From a virus: 64,000 nucleotides of DNA. The notes beneath the pieces are model-generated. The model saw nothing but the letters and a program-made list of their open reading frames with translations, had not been told where the DNA came from and made no database searches. A program made the position numbers and the translations under genes. Shown here in pieces: positions 49,821 through 59,851 of the stretch. Every line of letters begins with the position of its first letter. The stretch's first letter is position 1. The stretch is taken from IMG/VR virus record IMGVR_UViG_3300024257_000005, positions 41,678 through 105,677 of that record; one strand, written 5' to 3'.

Positions 49821-50036
49821 ATGACAAAAGAGCGCACAAAAGTAGTAACAGTAACTGACCTGAATAGGCCAGATCTTGATCAGCATGTTCAGTCGGTAAT
49901 TGGTTACTGGGCTTCAGAAGGATATGACTATGTCAATTCGCATAACGTAGATAAGAAATTCGTATTGTTTTTCTCATTGCGTGAGTTTGCAGACATTGAG
50001 GATCTTGGACCTAAAAAAGAATTGCTTCACGGATAG
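49821..50036 (+). CDS. Small protein, 71 residues, unknown
   Basis: AAAGGATGCATC precedes the ATG. Contains VIGYWASEGYDYV. Directly follows the tmRNA. Unrecognised. Confidence 0.55.
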   Translation: MTKERTKVVTVTDLNRPDLDQHVQSVIGYWASEGYDYVNSHNVDKKFVLFFSLREFADIEDLGPKKELLHG

Positions 50037-50040
50037 TATT

Positions 50041-50541
50041 ATGAGAACCAATCTATCACACACATGGCCTGGGAAAGCAATACTTGTTAAGAGTGCCAAA
50101 GGTACATATACGATTATTCATCTAAGAGAATTGCCATACAACAAGTTTGAGACTGAAACATATTTGGCCGATAAGAATGGCGTCGCAATTAGTATGGAGC
50201 CTACAGCAGTATTTGTGGGAGATCTATTTGATGCTACAGTTAATAGATGCGATATTTATTACAAGCCTCGGAAACCAAAATCGGTTGCATCGGCCGTTCG
50301 GAAACCAAAATCGGTTTCCAAAAAACATGAGTTTATAGTAGATGAAGTCAAGATTGAAGACGAGCCACTTGTAATTGTTCACCCACCACTGACAGGAAAT
50401 GAGACTGGATCTGAAGGAGCTATTCATATTGATGCTAGTTCTGAAGACGCTCCCTTTAAAGAGCATGTGGGTGAGGTTGGTCCAATAACAATAACGGAAA
50501 AGGTGCTCAGCTCTGATGACATCAAATCAAGCATCAAATAA
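50041..50541 (+). CDS. Uncharacterised 166-residue protein with a duplicated basic motif
   Basis: Start ATG 50041 (MRTNLSHTWPGKA). Two exact copies of RKPKSV (DNA repeat CGGAAACCAAAATCGGTT, 50269-50286 and 50299-50316) form a basic hinge. An acidic C-terminus follows. It overlaps the next gene by 26 bases. Unrecognised. Confidence 0.58.
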   Translation: MRTNLSHTWPGKAILVKSAKGTYTIIHLRELPYNKFETETYLADKNGVAISMEPTAVFVGDLFDATVNRCDIYYKPRKPKSVASAVRKPKSVSKKHEFIVDEVKIEDEPLVIVHPPLTGNETGSEGAIHIDASSEDAPFKEHVGEVGPITITEKVLSSDDIKSSIK

Positions 50542-50854
50542 TCTACCTTCATTAGTAGATGTGCTCAAACGAATAGTAGCAGTATCTGAAACTTGTAATG
50601 AACTCACAGGAAATCTCAATACAGTTCTAACTGACATTCAGTATCTAGCGATATCATTATCGTTCCTTGCTGAGAATTATGGTGATAGTCCTGCCTTGGT
50701 TTCTAAACTGAGAGAAGATGTTAAATTTGCTTCATCATTACAGCAAAATGAATTACAAGAATTAACAACAAAAATACTAGGTTATCTGGACGACTTTATT
50801 GAGTTTGCCTCAGATAATGAAGAGTTAAAAGCAATCCTTAAAAAAAGAGGCTAA
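50516..50854 (+). CDS. Uncharacterised 112-residue helical protein
   Basis: ATG inside the end of the preceding gene. Entirely helical; probably a coiled coil or helical bundle. Unrecognised. Confidence 0.52.
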   Translation: MTSNQASNNLPSLVDVLKRIVAVSETCNELTGNLNTVLTDIQYLAISLSFLAENYGDSPALVSKLREDVKFASSLQQNELQELTTKILGYLDDFIEFASDNEELKAILKKRG

Positions 50855-50855
50855 T

Positions 50856-51518
50856 ATGAAAATTGTTAGAAACGTTTACAAAATCCCAGAGAAAGATCAA
50901 ATCAAAAATTATGAAGAGCTTGAAAAAATTATACAGAAGCATCTCAAATATGCTGACCGTTGGGAACAGATTGGACCCATGCTCGAGACTATTGAAGCCG
51001 ATTTTGCAAGCTCGCCTGCCTCTCCCGGGGGACATGGAGCATACATTGGAGGACTGGTTGAACACATATTAGATGTAATCCCATATGTGCTGTTAATTAG
51101 AAGCGTGTATGAGCAAGAAGGATTGGACGTCCCCACCGTGGAACAGTGCGTTTTTGTTTCTGTGTTCCATGACATAGGCAAGGTCACTGATGGTAAAGAT
51201 CCCAATTATGTTCCTCAGGATTCCGACTGGCATAGGAAAAATCTTGGATTTAACTTTAAACTGAATGACGAAACTGATGCTGGGTTGGAACACTGTGACA
51301 AAAGCTTATTTCTTTTACAGAAATTTGGCATCACAATGGACATTGAAGAATATCAAGCCATACGAATCCATGATGGATGCAACTATGGTGGAAATCAACT
51401 GAAACGTTATGGATATTCAAACGAAATCTGTCTCTTAACAGAAATACTACGAACTTCTGACATGATGGCAGCACAAAAGCGCGAGCATTTAGATATGCAA
51501 GCTGAAAAAGGAAAGTAA
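50856..51518 (+). CDS. HD-domain phosphohydrolase
   Basis: 220 residues. H70 (GGLVEHILDV), H105-D106 (FHDIGK) and later histidines form the HD metal site. The layout resembles YhaM-type or dNTP/nucleotide hydrolases. Substrate not visible; RNA, nucleotide or signal hydrolysis are all possible. Confidence 0.8.
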   Translation: MKIVRNVYKIPEKDQIKNYEELEKIIQKHLKYADRWEQIGPMLETIEADFASSPASPGGHGAYIGGLVEHILDVIPYVLLIRSVYEQEGLDVPTVEQCVFVSVFHDIGKVTDGKDPNYVPQDSDWHRKNLGFNFKLNDETDAGLEHCDKSLFLLQKFGITMDIEEYQAIRIHDGCNYGGNQLKRYGYSNEICLLTEILRTSDMMAAQKREHLDMQAEKGK

Positions 51519-51519
51519 G

Positions 51520-51879
51520 ATGGAATTAATAACTGTTTTTTCAATAGGTTTTTTGGTTATATTGGTAGCAACAATAGGGAGGCTTTGGTTCTTAAATTCT
51601 CTCTATCTAAATATGATTAAAGATCACGAAGCGGAAATCGACACACTGATTACTGAGATCAATGGAAAAAATGACGTATTGGAAGACATATGGAATACAC
51701 TGCAGGAGGTAAAAAAGAGTCTAACATCAAATCCTGAAATGAATTTTTATTATGAGAAAAATGCCAAGGTGGCAGAGTTTTTCAATATGATTGACTCAAG
51801 TTTAGCAGAGGTCGAAAAGGTTTACAATAAATTACGAATGGGAGTATCAACAGATGCCAAAGAAGAGCACATCAAATAA
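51520..51879 (+). CDS. Membrane-anchored coiled-coil protein, 119 residues
   Basis: One N-terminal span (VFSIGFLVILVATIGRLWF), then a long heptad helix. The layout matches phage spanins or inner-membrane tethers in outline only. Overlaps the sigma gene by 26 bases. Confidence 0.55.
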   Translation: MELITVFSIGFLVILVATIGRLWFLNSLYLNMIKDHEAEIDTLITEINGKNDVLEDIWNTLQEVKKSLTSNPEMNFYYEKNAKVAEFFNMIDSSLAEVEKVYNKLRMGVSTDAKEEHIK

Positions 51880-52609
51880 TTATTTTGGTTCTAAGGAAGA
51901 ACAGTTTGTTAAAGAATATTTAGCAACAGAGTGGAGATCAGTCGGAGAAAAAAATTACTTTTTTGAACAAAATCTATATCGACCATTGAGTCTATTAAGT
52001 GAAAATATTATTAACACATATGGGAACTATCATGGATTCTTTAAAATGGGATATGAGACTCAAGAGTTGAAAGCCATTTGTCTCACATACATTCTAGAAA
52101 AATTCGACAAATTCGACCCAGAAAGACTTACATCGACAGGACAAAAACCAAGAGCATATTCGTTCTTTGGTACAATTATCAAACGACATTTAATTAGACT
52201 ATCTAAACAGGCCCAACAGAGATACAGACGCAGGTTGGATCTAAATGATGATGATACTTTCATTAATTATATTGATCATCCAGATCTTATGCATCTAGAC
52301 ACATATGAGAATGACGATAAGATTTTCATTGGTAAAATGTCTAAATGGTTTGAAGACAACCATCTAAAGATTGGTATTAAAATACAGAAGGAAATTGATA
52401 TTATGCATTCAATATTACAGCTGCTTGCTAATGCTCAGAATATTGAAAACACCAACAAGAAAGAATTGTATATCTATGTCCGTGAAATGACAGGACATGA
52501 GACAAAGAATATTACACCGACAATCAAGAAAATGCGAACAGCATATGTTCATCTCCGACAGAACTACGTCAACAAAGGTGAAATCATATCAGGATCAGTT
52601 ACAATTTAA
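51854..52609 (+). CDS. Late transcription sigma factor, T4 gp55-like
   Basis: 251 residues. LKAICLTYILEKFDKFDPERL followed by KPRAYSFFGTIIKRHLIRLSKQ matches sigma region 2 of T4 gp55, including the FDPER and AYxxFxxxIK blocks. gp55 directs host RNA polymerase to TATAAATA-type late promoters; the TATATTTATA boxes here are the likely targets. Longer than T4 gp55 (185 residues), with about 60 extra residues. A terminator follows. Confidence 0.82.
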   Translation: MPKKSTSNNYFGSKEEQFVKEYLATEWRSVGEKNYFFEQNLYRPLSLLSENIINTYGNYHGFFKMGYETQELKAICLTYILEKFDKFDPERLTSTGQKPRAYSFFGTIIKRHLIRLSKQAQQRYRRRLDLNDDDTFINYIDHPDLMHLDTYENDDKIFIGKMSKWFEDNHLKIGIKIQKEIDIMHSILQLLANAQNIENTNKKELYIYVREMTGHETKNITPTIKKMRTAYVHLRQNYVNKGEIISGSVTI

Positions 52610-52633
52610 ACCAGCAGACAATGCTCTATCCAT

Positions 52634-52659
52634 GCCCACTTTAATCGGTGGGCTTTTTT
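52634..52659 (+). terminator. Rho-independent terminator after the sigma gene
   Basis: GCCCAC-TTTAATCG-GTGGGC followed by TTTTTT. Separates the central block from the virion genes. Confidence 0.9.
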
Positions 52660-52678
52660 GCGAAAAATTGTAAAATTT

Positions 52679-52688
52679 TATATTTATT
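52679..52688 (+). promoter_or_regulatory. Putative late promoter box for the baseplate operon
   Basis: TATATTTATT just after the terminator, 31 bases before ATG 52719. Confidence 0.58.
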
Positions 52689-52718
52689 ACTATAACGTGC
52701 ACAAAACGGAGTAATAAA

Positions 52719-53201
52719 ATGACCGATGACATTCTAAAAGAAGAGCTATTCGAAGGCAAAACAGTATCTGATTTGTTAAGCCATATTTTCGATGAAACAA
52801 AAAAAGAAGATGAGCTCATAAAGACGACTATCACGAATCTTATGGAAGTGTTTGCTAACAATCCAGTGGGTGATGATGGAGAAAGTGAAAATCAGATAGA
52901 CTATGAAACAATTATGGGATTTGCAGCACCATTGATCAAGGATTTCATTGACATGTCTGTCAAGAATAAGAAGCACTATATTGATCTGGCAACAGTAAGT
53001 CAGAAATTCTTAACAACAAAGCAAGCTGCTCAAGCTGAAATTGATTCAACAAAACCGTGGGAAGTGCGGAAGGAAGAGATCATTAAAGAAGCCAAAGAGA
53101 CGGCCAAACAAATTGCTAGAGAAGCTGATGTAATAAAAAATACAATAGATAGTAAAGTGGGAAAATCAAATGGATCTACAGGACAAGAACAACCAAATTA
53201 A
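52719..53201 (+). CDS. Uncharacterised 160-residue virion-operon protein
   Basis: Acidic and helical, with NKKHYIDLATVSQKFLTTKQAAQ. First gene of the late operon. Overlaps the next gene by 32 bases. No T4 counterpart recognised, though position before the spike suggests a tail-assembly role. Confidence 0.58.
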   Translation: MTDDILKEELFEGKTVSDLLSHIFDETKKEDELIKTTITNLMEVFANNPVGDDGESENQIDYETIMGFAAPLIKDFIDMSVKNKKHYIDLATVSQKFLTTKQAAQAEIDSTKPWEVRKEEIIKEAKETAKQIAREADVIKNTIDSKVGKSNGSTGQEQPN

Positions 53202-53379
53202 TAGGCTCAACGATTGCGTTGAAGAATACAAGCTGAAGTCAAAGGACCTCAACGACCTATTGTTTCAAATCTATAGAACGAGAAATGAAATTAAAGTTCT
53301 ATGTAAGAATTTAGAAATTGATCTTCCTGATCTTGAGGGTGATGAAGACGAAGAAGAAAGCGGTAATGAGATCAAATAA
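53170..53379 (+). CDS. Small coiled-coil protein, 69 residues
   Basis: Starts inside the preceding gene (MDLQDKNNQINRL). Helical with heptads, acidic end. Overlaps the spike gene by 14 bases. Confidence 0.55.
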   Translation: MDLQDKNNQINRLNDCVEEYKLKSKDLNDLLFQIYRTRNEIKVLCKNLEIDLPDLEGDEDEEESGNEIK

Positions 53380-54406
53380 TTCTACGTTTCAAGGTTCGTT
53401 TTCAGATTTATTTGGGAGTATAGATCGGAGTATAAATAGCGAAAAAAATGTCATGTTCGTTGCAAAGGTTGTTTCAATACCTGAATCGAACGTTGTAGGA
53501 CAGATTGAGTTTAATATCCCTGGTTTAGACAATCAATCCACAGAGTCTGAGGTGGCAACACCAAAAGATCCCAATTCATTTAGCAAGCCAGTTGTTGGAT
53601 CATATATACAAATAGAAGCTGTCCAGAGCAAGTTCTTCTATACTGGAATTATTAACTATTCAGACACGGACAATCTTGATATAATTTCTGACTTTCTATC
53701 ACCAGTTGAAACACAAACAGTTGTTGATGATTCGGCTGATAGCTATGAAGATACTATGGCAGCAGGAGGCCCGATTGAAGAACCTTCAGAGACAACATTT
53801 GTAGGACCAGATTCAGAGATCATACCGATTATTGAAAAAGAGGGAGACAATATCATAAAAGGGTTTCACAATAACACTCTAATATTCTCATATGATGAAA
53901 TCGGAAATTCTGTCACTTCGATCTATATAAATAGACAAGGAGCAGAATATGATATAAATACCCATGGAATATCAGTATTTGGTGAAGCAGATGTTGACTC
54001 ATCTCAGACATTTCCAGATGGATTCTCTTCAAATAAACCAAGTGAAGATCTAGGGAGTGCAATAAATTTAAAATCAGATAAGATACGAATTTCATCTGAT
54101 GCAGGATCAATATTCTTATCATCAGCTGCTACTATAGGAATTGCGGCGGCTCAAGATATTAATATCGACACACAAACAAAAACAACGATAAATAGTCCAG
54201 AGATTTATTTAGGTACTGGGGCAAGTGAGGCACTTGTTCTCGGTAATAAGTATGATGCTTTAATGAATGAGCTAGTAGATGCCATCTTAAAGATGACAGT
54301 TGGAACTGCAACAGGACCTTCTACTCCTCCAATTAATGCAGCCATATTTACAAAGATAAAAGCAAAGATTGCAGGCACACTAAGTGCTGTAAATAAAACA
54401 AACTAA
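53366..54406 (+). CDS. Baseplate hub/spike protein, gp5-like
   Basis: 346 residues from ATG 53366 (MRSNNSTFQGSF). The N-terminal MFVAKVVSIPESNVVGQIEFNI looks like the OB fold of phage spike proteins. The C-terminal half has ISSDAGSIFLSSAATIGIAA and DTQTKTTINSPEIYLGT, repeats of the beta-helix kind. No lysozyme motif is seen. It should form the membrane-piercing tip of the tail tube. Confidence 0.72.
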   Translation: MRSNNSTFQGSFSDLFGSIDRSINSEKNVMFVAKVVSIPESNVVGQIEFNIPGLDNQSTESEVATPKDPNSFSKPVVGSYIQIEAVQSKFFYTGIINYSDTDNLDIISDFLSPVETQTVVDDSADSYEDTMAAGGPIEEPSETTFVGPDSEIIPIIEKEGDNIIKGFHNNTLIFSYDEIGNSVTSIYINRQGAEYDINTHGISVFGEADVDSSQTFPDGFSSNKPSEDLGSAINLKSDKIRISSDAGSIFLSSAATIGIAAAQDINIDTQTKTTINSPEIYLGTGASEALVLGNKYDALMNELVDAILKMTVGTATGPSTPPINAAIFTKIKAKIAGTLSAVNKTN

Positions 54407-54419
54407 CAGGAGTGACAAA

Positions 54420-54908
54420 ATGGATATTAAACAATTAGCACAGAAAATGTTAGGAATGCTTCGACCAGTATGGAAGAAAGACATGACTAAATTGCTCAAA
54501 TCACAAGCTGTGCAGGAAATGATTCGTCGTCAGGTACGTAAAGAGGTAAAGTATGCTTTATCGCTTATTAATGCACAACCTGTCGCAGAATCAATTCGCC
54601 CGGTAAAAACCATGCCGGCTGCTAGTATCAATGAGATTGCAAATCAGTTCGTTCAAGAAGAACCTGAAACAACTAATGCACCAGTCTCGCTGAATGTTGG
54701 CGGTGTAAATATTCCCATGGATATGACAGACTTCGGGCAGGAAACTGCAGTTGATGATTTAAGTCAGAAGATTGATGTAAATAATCCAGCAGTTGTAGAA
54801 TTGCACAACAAGCTATATGGGTCAGACTATTCTCGAATAATGGCAGGAACAGCAAAAACTGAGAAGGCATCTAGAGCAACAGCTATGATGCAAAAGGGTA
54901 TCATATAG
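54420..54908 (+). CDS. Uncharacterised 162-residue virion-operon protein
   Basis: CAGGAG site. Basic helical N-terminus, then an extended Pro/Val/Asn-rich segment (VSLNVGGVNIPMDM). Located between the spike and gp25-like genes. Unrecognised. Confidence 0.58.
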   Translation: MDIKQLAQKMLGMLRPVWKKDMTKLLKSQAVQEMIRRQVRKEVKYALSLINAQPVAESIRPVKTMPAASINEIANQFVQEEPETTNAPVSLNVGGVNIPMDMTDFGQETAVDDLSQKIDVNNPAVVELHNKLYGSDYSRIMAGTAKTEKASRATAMMQKGII

Positions 54909-54909
54909 G

Positions 54910-55155
54910 ATGCCACTAATAAAACCTCAGTTAGTTCAGCAACTGACTGCGTATTTTAAGAGTAATAACAAGTCACCAGAAGATGCTGCATCAGAACTCG
55001 CAGATATCATTGATGCATATATAAAATCTGCTCTGGTGACAGTGAATGGAGCTGGAATTGCACCTCCCGGAATACCTACAGCAGGATCTCCGGCAGCACA
55101 AGTAACTGTGGCTCCAGTTGCAACAACCGTAACAGGGACAGGAATGATAAGCTAA
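54910..55155 (+). CDS. Small virion-operon protein, 81 residues
   Basis: Helical first half, then a low-complexity Ala/Pro/Thr/Val tail (GIAPPGIPTAGSPAA). Starts 1 base after the previous stop and ends where the gp25-like gene begins. Unrecognised. Confidence 0.55.
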   Translation: MPLIKPQLVQQLTAYFKSNNKSPEDAASELADIIDAYIKSALVTVNGAGIAPPGIPTAGSPAAQVTVAPVATTVTGTGMIS

Positions 55156-55590
55156 ATGCCAGTTTTATATAACTATACAGGATCAGATTCTGAAACAGTA
55201 TTAATTACTGAAGAAAACATTGGGCTTGACTATCCATTTGGATTGACTGGTGCACCGTTTGGAGCTACTACAACTTCGCTTGATAGAATTAGAGCAAACA
55301 TTCGAATACTATTAAGAACAAATGTGGGTGAGAGACCAATGAAGCCTACATTTGGCGTACGATTAAAAGAGTTTATATTTGAACAAGTTGATGATGAAGA
55401 CGAACAAAGAATTAAAGACAATATTGCAACAGCTGTTGAGATATGAATACCAGAGGTAACTCTAGATTCTATAGCTCTTGATCAATCTGCAAGCGAAAAA
55501 GAGCTTCAAATACTAGGTGTTCAGATAAAATTTCACCTTAAAGATAATATAGATGTTACCGCAGAAGAGATTGTGGTATTAACATCATAG
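55156..55590 (+). CDS. Baseplate wedge protein, gp25-like (one TGA read as Trp)
   Basis: 144 residues with TGA at 55444-55446 as Trp97. DRIRANIRILLRTNVGERPMKP is the gp25/GpW hallmark. The TGA falls exactly at the conserved Trp of the family's WEPRV-like block (here AVEIWIPEVTL). This is the best single proof that TGA encodes Trp. T4 gp25 has 132 residues and starts sheath assembly. Confidence 0.9.
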
Positions 55591-55600
55591 GAGAATATTA

Positions 55601-57502
55601 ATGGCAACGCCAGTAAAGAAAAATGTAAATTATATTGGAAGAGATTTCTCTGGTTTACGGGAAAACATTTATACATTCATTAAGTCGTACTTTGGGAACA
55701 CATACAAAGACTTCACAGATTCATCTCCAGGTGAAATGCTTATGGAAATACCTGCATACGTTGGAGATGTTCTATCGTTCTATCAAGATAGCATGTTTAA
55801 TGAGCTATTTGATCCTAAGCAACGGAAGAATGTATTGGCACGAGCTAAGCTATTTGGATATAAAAGTACAGCTGCCATAAGTTCTATTACAGATGAAGAT
55901 GTGTTTATCGTTGTTCCTGCAACTGGATCGACTGGAGCAAAGACTCCTGATCTCAGATACTGTCCAGTAATTAGTGCAGGTCTGCAAATTTCAACAAAGA
56001 GTCCGGCCCACATATTTGAAACTCAAGAGGATATTAATTTTGCAATAATTGATACTGAGCTTGATAGCAACAATGTAGAGGTAGTTATATTTGCCGTTGA
56101 TGGCTCTGACATTCCTACTCATTTTTTAATTAGAAAAACAGTTCGTGTATTGTCTGGCGAAACAAAAACTATGACCCAGACTGTCACATCACCACAAAAA
56201 TATTTAAAAATACAGCTACCTTCAAAAACAGTTTCTGAAGTTATCTCAATTACAGATTCAGAAGGTAATAAATGGTATCAGGTCGACTCATTGGCACAGG
56301 ATACAGTATTCGTTGAGCAACAAAATACATCAGCCAATGATCCAGAATTGAGTGCGTATAGCGGTTCAGTTCCATATTTATTGAAATTGAAAAAAGTTCC
56401 TAAGAGATTTGAAACAGAGGTTGATGAAAATAACCTCACATATGTTCTATTTGGATCTGGAGTTCTTACGTCTAATGATGAAGAGATTATCCCAAATCCA
56501 AATAATGTTGGTACTCCATTTGCAAACGTTGATAATAAATATGACTATGCAATCGATCCTGAAAATTTCTTAAAGACGACTACATTCGGTGAAGCTCCAG
56601 CAAATACAGTTTTAACAATAAGCTATAGAGACGGCGGAGGTCTAGCTACGAATGTCCCGGCAAAAGCTATTACAGAAGTTGGAAATGCTACATGAACATT
56701 TTCAGTAACCGAATCAACACTGGACAGTCTTGCTCTCTCAGATGTAAAAAATTCGATTAGAGCATCAAACCCAGGAAAATCAACAGGTGGCAGAACCGAG
56801 GAAGACATCAATAGTATTGCATTTAATGCCAAGGCAAACCTCAATGCTCAGAAGAGATGTGTAATCAAAGAGGATTATATTGTAAGATCATATTTACTAC
56901 CGGCCAAGTTTGGATCGATTGCAAAAGTATATGTGGAAAAGGATGACCTAACAAGATCTGTGGGATCGGATGATATTAATCCTGCACTAGGAATTGTTCC
57001 AAGCCATGCAAATCCACTGGCAATCAATTTATTTTCATTGAGTTATGATTCGAATAAGAATCTTCAAGCATGTTCATATGCTCTCAAAAAGAACTTGAAG
57101 ACATATCTATCACAATACAGGCTTCTTACAGATACTGTTAATATTGTTGATGGGACTATTGTAAACTTTAAAGTCTTATTTGAGATCATCGTTGATCCTC
57201 ATGAGAATAAGCGAGCCATTTTGATCAATTGTGTAGACGCACTAAAGACATTTTTTAACATTGACAATTGAAGCTTCAATCAGCCAATCGTATACTCTAA
57301 AGTATATCAAGTGTTGAATGATGTAGCCGGTGTTCAATCGGTGCCAAATGTTGATATTATTAATGTTAGCGGAGGAACACATTCATCAAAATCAGTAGAT
57401 TTTCCAGCAATGACACAAAAAGGCATTATATATCCGATTAGAGATGTAAGTATTTTTGAATTAAAATACCCAAATCAAGATATCATCGGTAGTGCAAGCT
57501 AA
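55601..57502 (+). CDS. Baseplate wedge protein, gp6-like (two TGA read as Trp)
   Basis: 633 residues with TGA at 56693-56695 and 57269-57271; T4 gp6 has 660. Early FSGLRENIYTFIKSYFGN and ADVLSFYQ-like GDVLSFYQDSMFNE mark baseplate J/gp6 proteins. GRTEEDINSIAFNAKANLNAQKR and IVRSYLLPAKFG follow, and the second recoded Trp gives NIDNWSFNQPI. Three separate ORFs under the standard code merge into one family-sized protein. AGGAG site before the ATG. Confidence 0.9.
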
Positions 57503-57516
57503 ACGGGAGAAAATTA

Positions 57517-58527
57517 ATGTATAAAAAATTCACAGCCAATAAAGACTCTTTTATTGACAAAAAGTTGGGCGAAAATAATTTCGGGAAGGATGAGCTACTT
57601 GAGGTAGGCAGGATTATTAGCAGTAGTGCTGTATATCCTAAGCGTTCTTTAATTTCATTTGACATTAGTGTGATTTCAGCATCTTTTGCTGCCGGATCAA
57701 TTAACTCAGGAAGCAATTTCGAACTATTAGTACATTCAAATCAAGGTTCGACAATGTTACAAGATGCATTCTATATTGATGCGTACATACTGTCATCCTC
57801 TTGACAAGAGGGAACTGGTTCTGTATCAGATAATAATGCATCAGGTTCTGTATCATGGATTTCATCATCAACAGCAGCATGAGTGACAACAGGATCAGAT
57901 TATTTGGCATCGCCCACGGCTTCACAATATTTTCCAACCTCATCAGGAGACTTAAGCCTAGATGTTACAACAATTATTAGCCAATCAATCAATTCTGAAT
58001 ATGACAATTATGGATTTTTGATCAGGCTACGAGACGAATCTACGGTTCAGAATCAAGATCCAAAATATTTCTATTCAAAGGATTCGTTCACAATATACGA
58101 CCCAGTAATTTATGCCAAATGGAATGATGTAGCAACGACTGGCTCGGTAGCAGATTCATCGGCATCTGTTGAGTATGTAGTTACATTAAAAAATAAACAA
58201 GAAGTATATTCAATACAAGAGCAAGTATATTGCGAGCTTCATACAAGATTACAAGATCCAACACTGACATTTGATACAAGTGTAGGATCGCTATCATCAA
58301 TTCCTTTGACAAATCTGGCTTATACAATTATAGACACTGCTACAAAAGAGACTGTAATTCCATTTAGTGCATACACAAGTTGCAGCTATGATAGTTCAAA
58401 AAATTATTTTAATATTGACATGGATGTATTACAGCCTAATCGAGCATATAGTTTAAAATTACAACATTCGCTTGCATCAAATGTTAAAAAATTCTACCAT
58501 GTTCACTCATTTAGAACCACGGAGTAA
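57517..58527 (+). CDS. Structural protein with DNRLRE-like motif (two TGA read as Trp)
   Basis: 336 residues with TGA at 57802-57804 and 57886-adjacent (AAWVTTGS, TGA at 57880-57882). The first recoded Trp gives SSSWQEGTGSVSD, the W-x-E-G-x-G pattern common in DNRLRE beta domains. Beta-rich, Ser/Thr-rich. Probably an outer baseplate component; its T4 equivalent is unclear. Confidence 0.78.
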
Positions 58528-58529
58528 TT

Positions 58530-59849
58530 ATGAATAAAATCCTTATTAATAGATCGACTGTAAATACTCAGACAGTTAGAGCTCAGACTCAGGCCTTAGA
58601 TAGTGAAGCGCTCAAAAAATCAATTATCAAAAAAGCCAAACTTGATATTAGTGAACTAGTATCAAAAGATCCCATATTACCAAACAGTGGTACAGGTGGT
58701 AGAGCTCATGATGAAATTATAGCAGATCTATATGCCGAGTTTGAGGCAGATTTTGGCGAAATGTCAAATGAAGAATTAGTAGACTTTTCTACACGAGTGA
58801 GATTAGAAATTGACACAATTGTAGAAAATGAAAGACTTGTTAAGAATAAGGGATTATTCATCGATACAGATCAGATATGTATGATCACAGGTAAGCAACC
58901 GTTTGCTGGAACTTCTTCTCCCCACAAGATCAGATTCCCAAACATATACAAAACCGTTGGCTCATATAATTTAGATCAGAATATTTTTACACTCCACTGA
59001 ATGCCAACGCTGAGACCAAATAGCACATTGAGCATTGTTAGGCATAAAGTTTTACATACTCCAGGGTATATGGGATGAGATCTTGAATTGTTATCAAATA
59101 TGAGATATAGATTTAATGCATGGATATGGGATAGAGACGATCAGAAAACTGAAATTATGTCTGTTACTTCTGATGCTAATCAACTTGTACAGCTAAATGA
59201 GTGAAATCATGTTACATTTGGATTTGACATAGGTGGCATTGTTATTCGCGTAGAAGACACTGTCAATACTCAAGCTTATTCAAAGAGCATAGATCTATTC
59301 TATGGAATTAGATGAGATTTCTTAAGCGTGTGAGACTTTGATGCTCCACTGGGACCAACAGGATATAGCGAAGAAGGTCCTATCTTAGGAGATCTATATT
59401 GAGTCTATCCTCAGCTTATTTTTGGTGGAATTAACGTGAGCGATAATACTTCCGATATTGGTCGGTTGAGAAACTCATATACGACAGATGAAAGATCTAT
59501 AGAGCCTCAACATCAAGTCATTGAACTAAATTCTGCACAAAGCCGATCAATTAAAAACGGATTAGATTCATATTACATTATAGCATTTAGAAGCTATATT
59601 GGTGTTCCATCAATAGAGGCTGCTGAAGATAGATTTGTTGACGACCTAAGTGAGAATAATTCATTAAGCATTGCAAGCGTACTAGATGTTCGCTTTGATA
59701 AAATACAAAATGGATCAATTAGAGATTATAGTGAAAGATCTAATCTAGTTGTTCTAACTGGTGACATGAAAATTAACATAGCTGCAGATCAACTAATCAT
59801 TGCTGGCACGAAGAAGCCAAGTCTTGTTAGCATAGAAGGACCCTTTTAA
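58530..59849 (+). CDS. Baseplate-region structural protein with six TGA read as Trp
   Basis: 439 residues. TGA codons at 58998, 59076, 59202, 59313, 59331 and 59400 must all be read through, and the frame is then open from ATG 58530 to TAA 59849. Under the standard code the middle 430 bases look non-coding. The middle has conventional Trp as well (AWIWDRDDQ). Probably a baseplate or fibre-attachment protein; not matched to a T4 gene. Confidence 0.8.
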
Positions 59850-59851
59850 TT

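Noticed and set aside
50269-50316. Mobile-element or origin-like direct repeat
   Set aside because: The 18-base repeat encodes the duplicated RKPKSV motif inside an open gene, so protein-level duplication explains it.
55444-55446. TGA as glycine (code 25) or selenocysteine
   Set aside because: Conserved family positions call for Trp (gp25 block, SWQEG, NWSFNQ). No SECIS-like hairpin follows each TGA, and several genes carry up to six.
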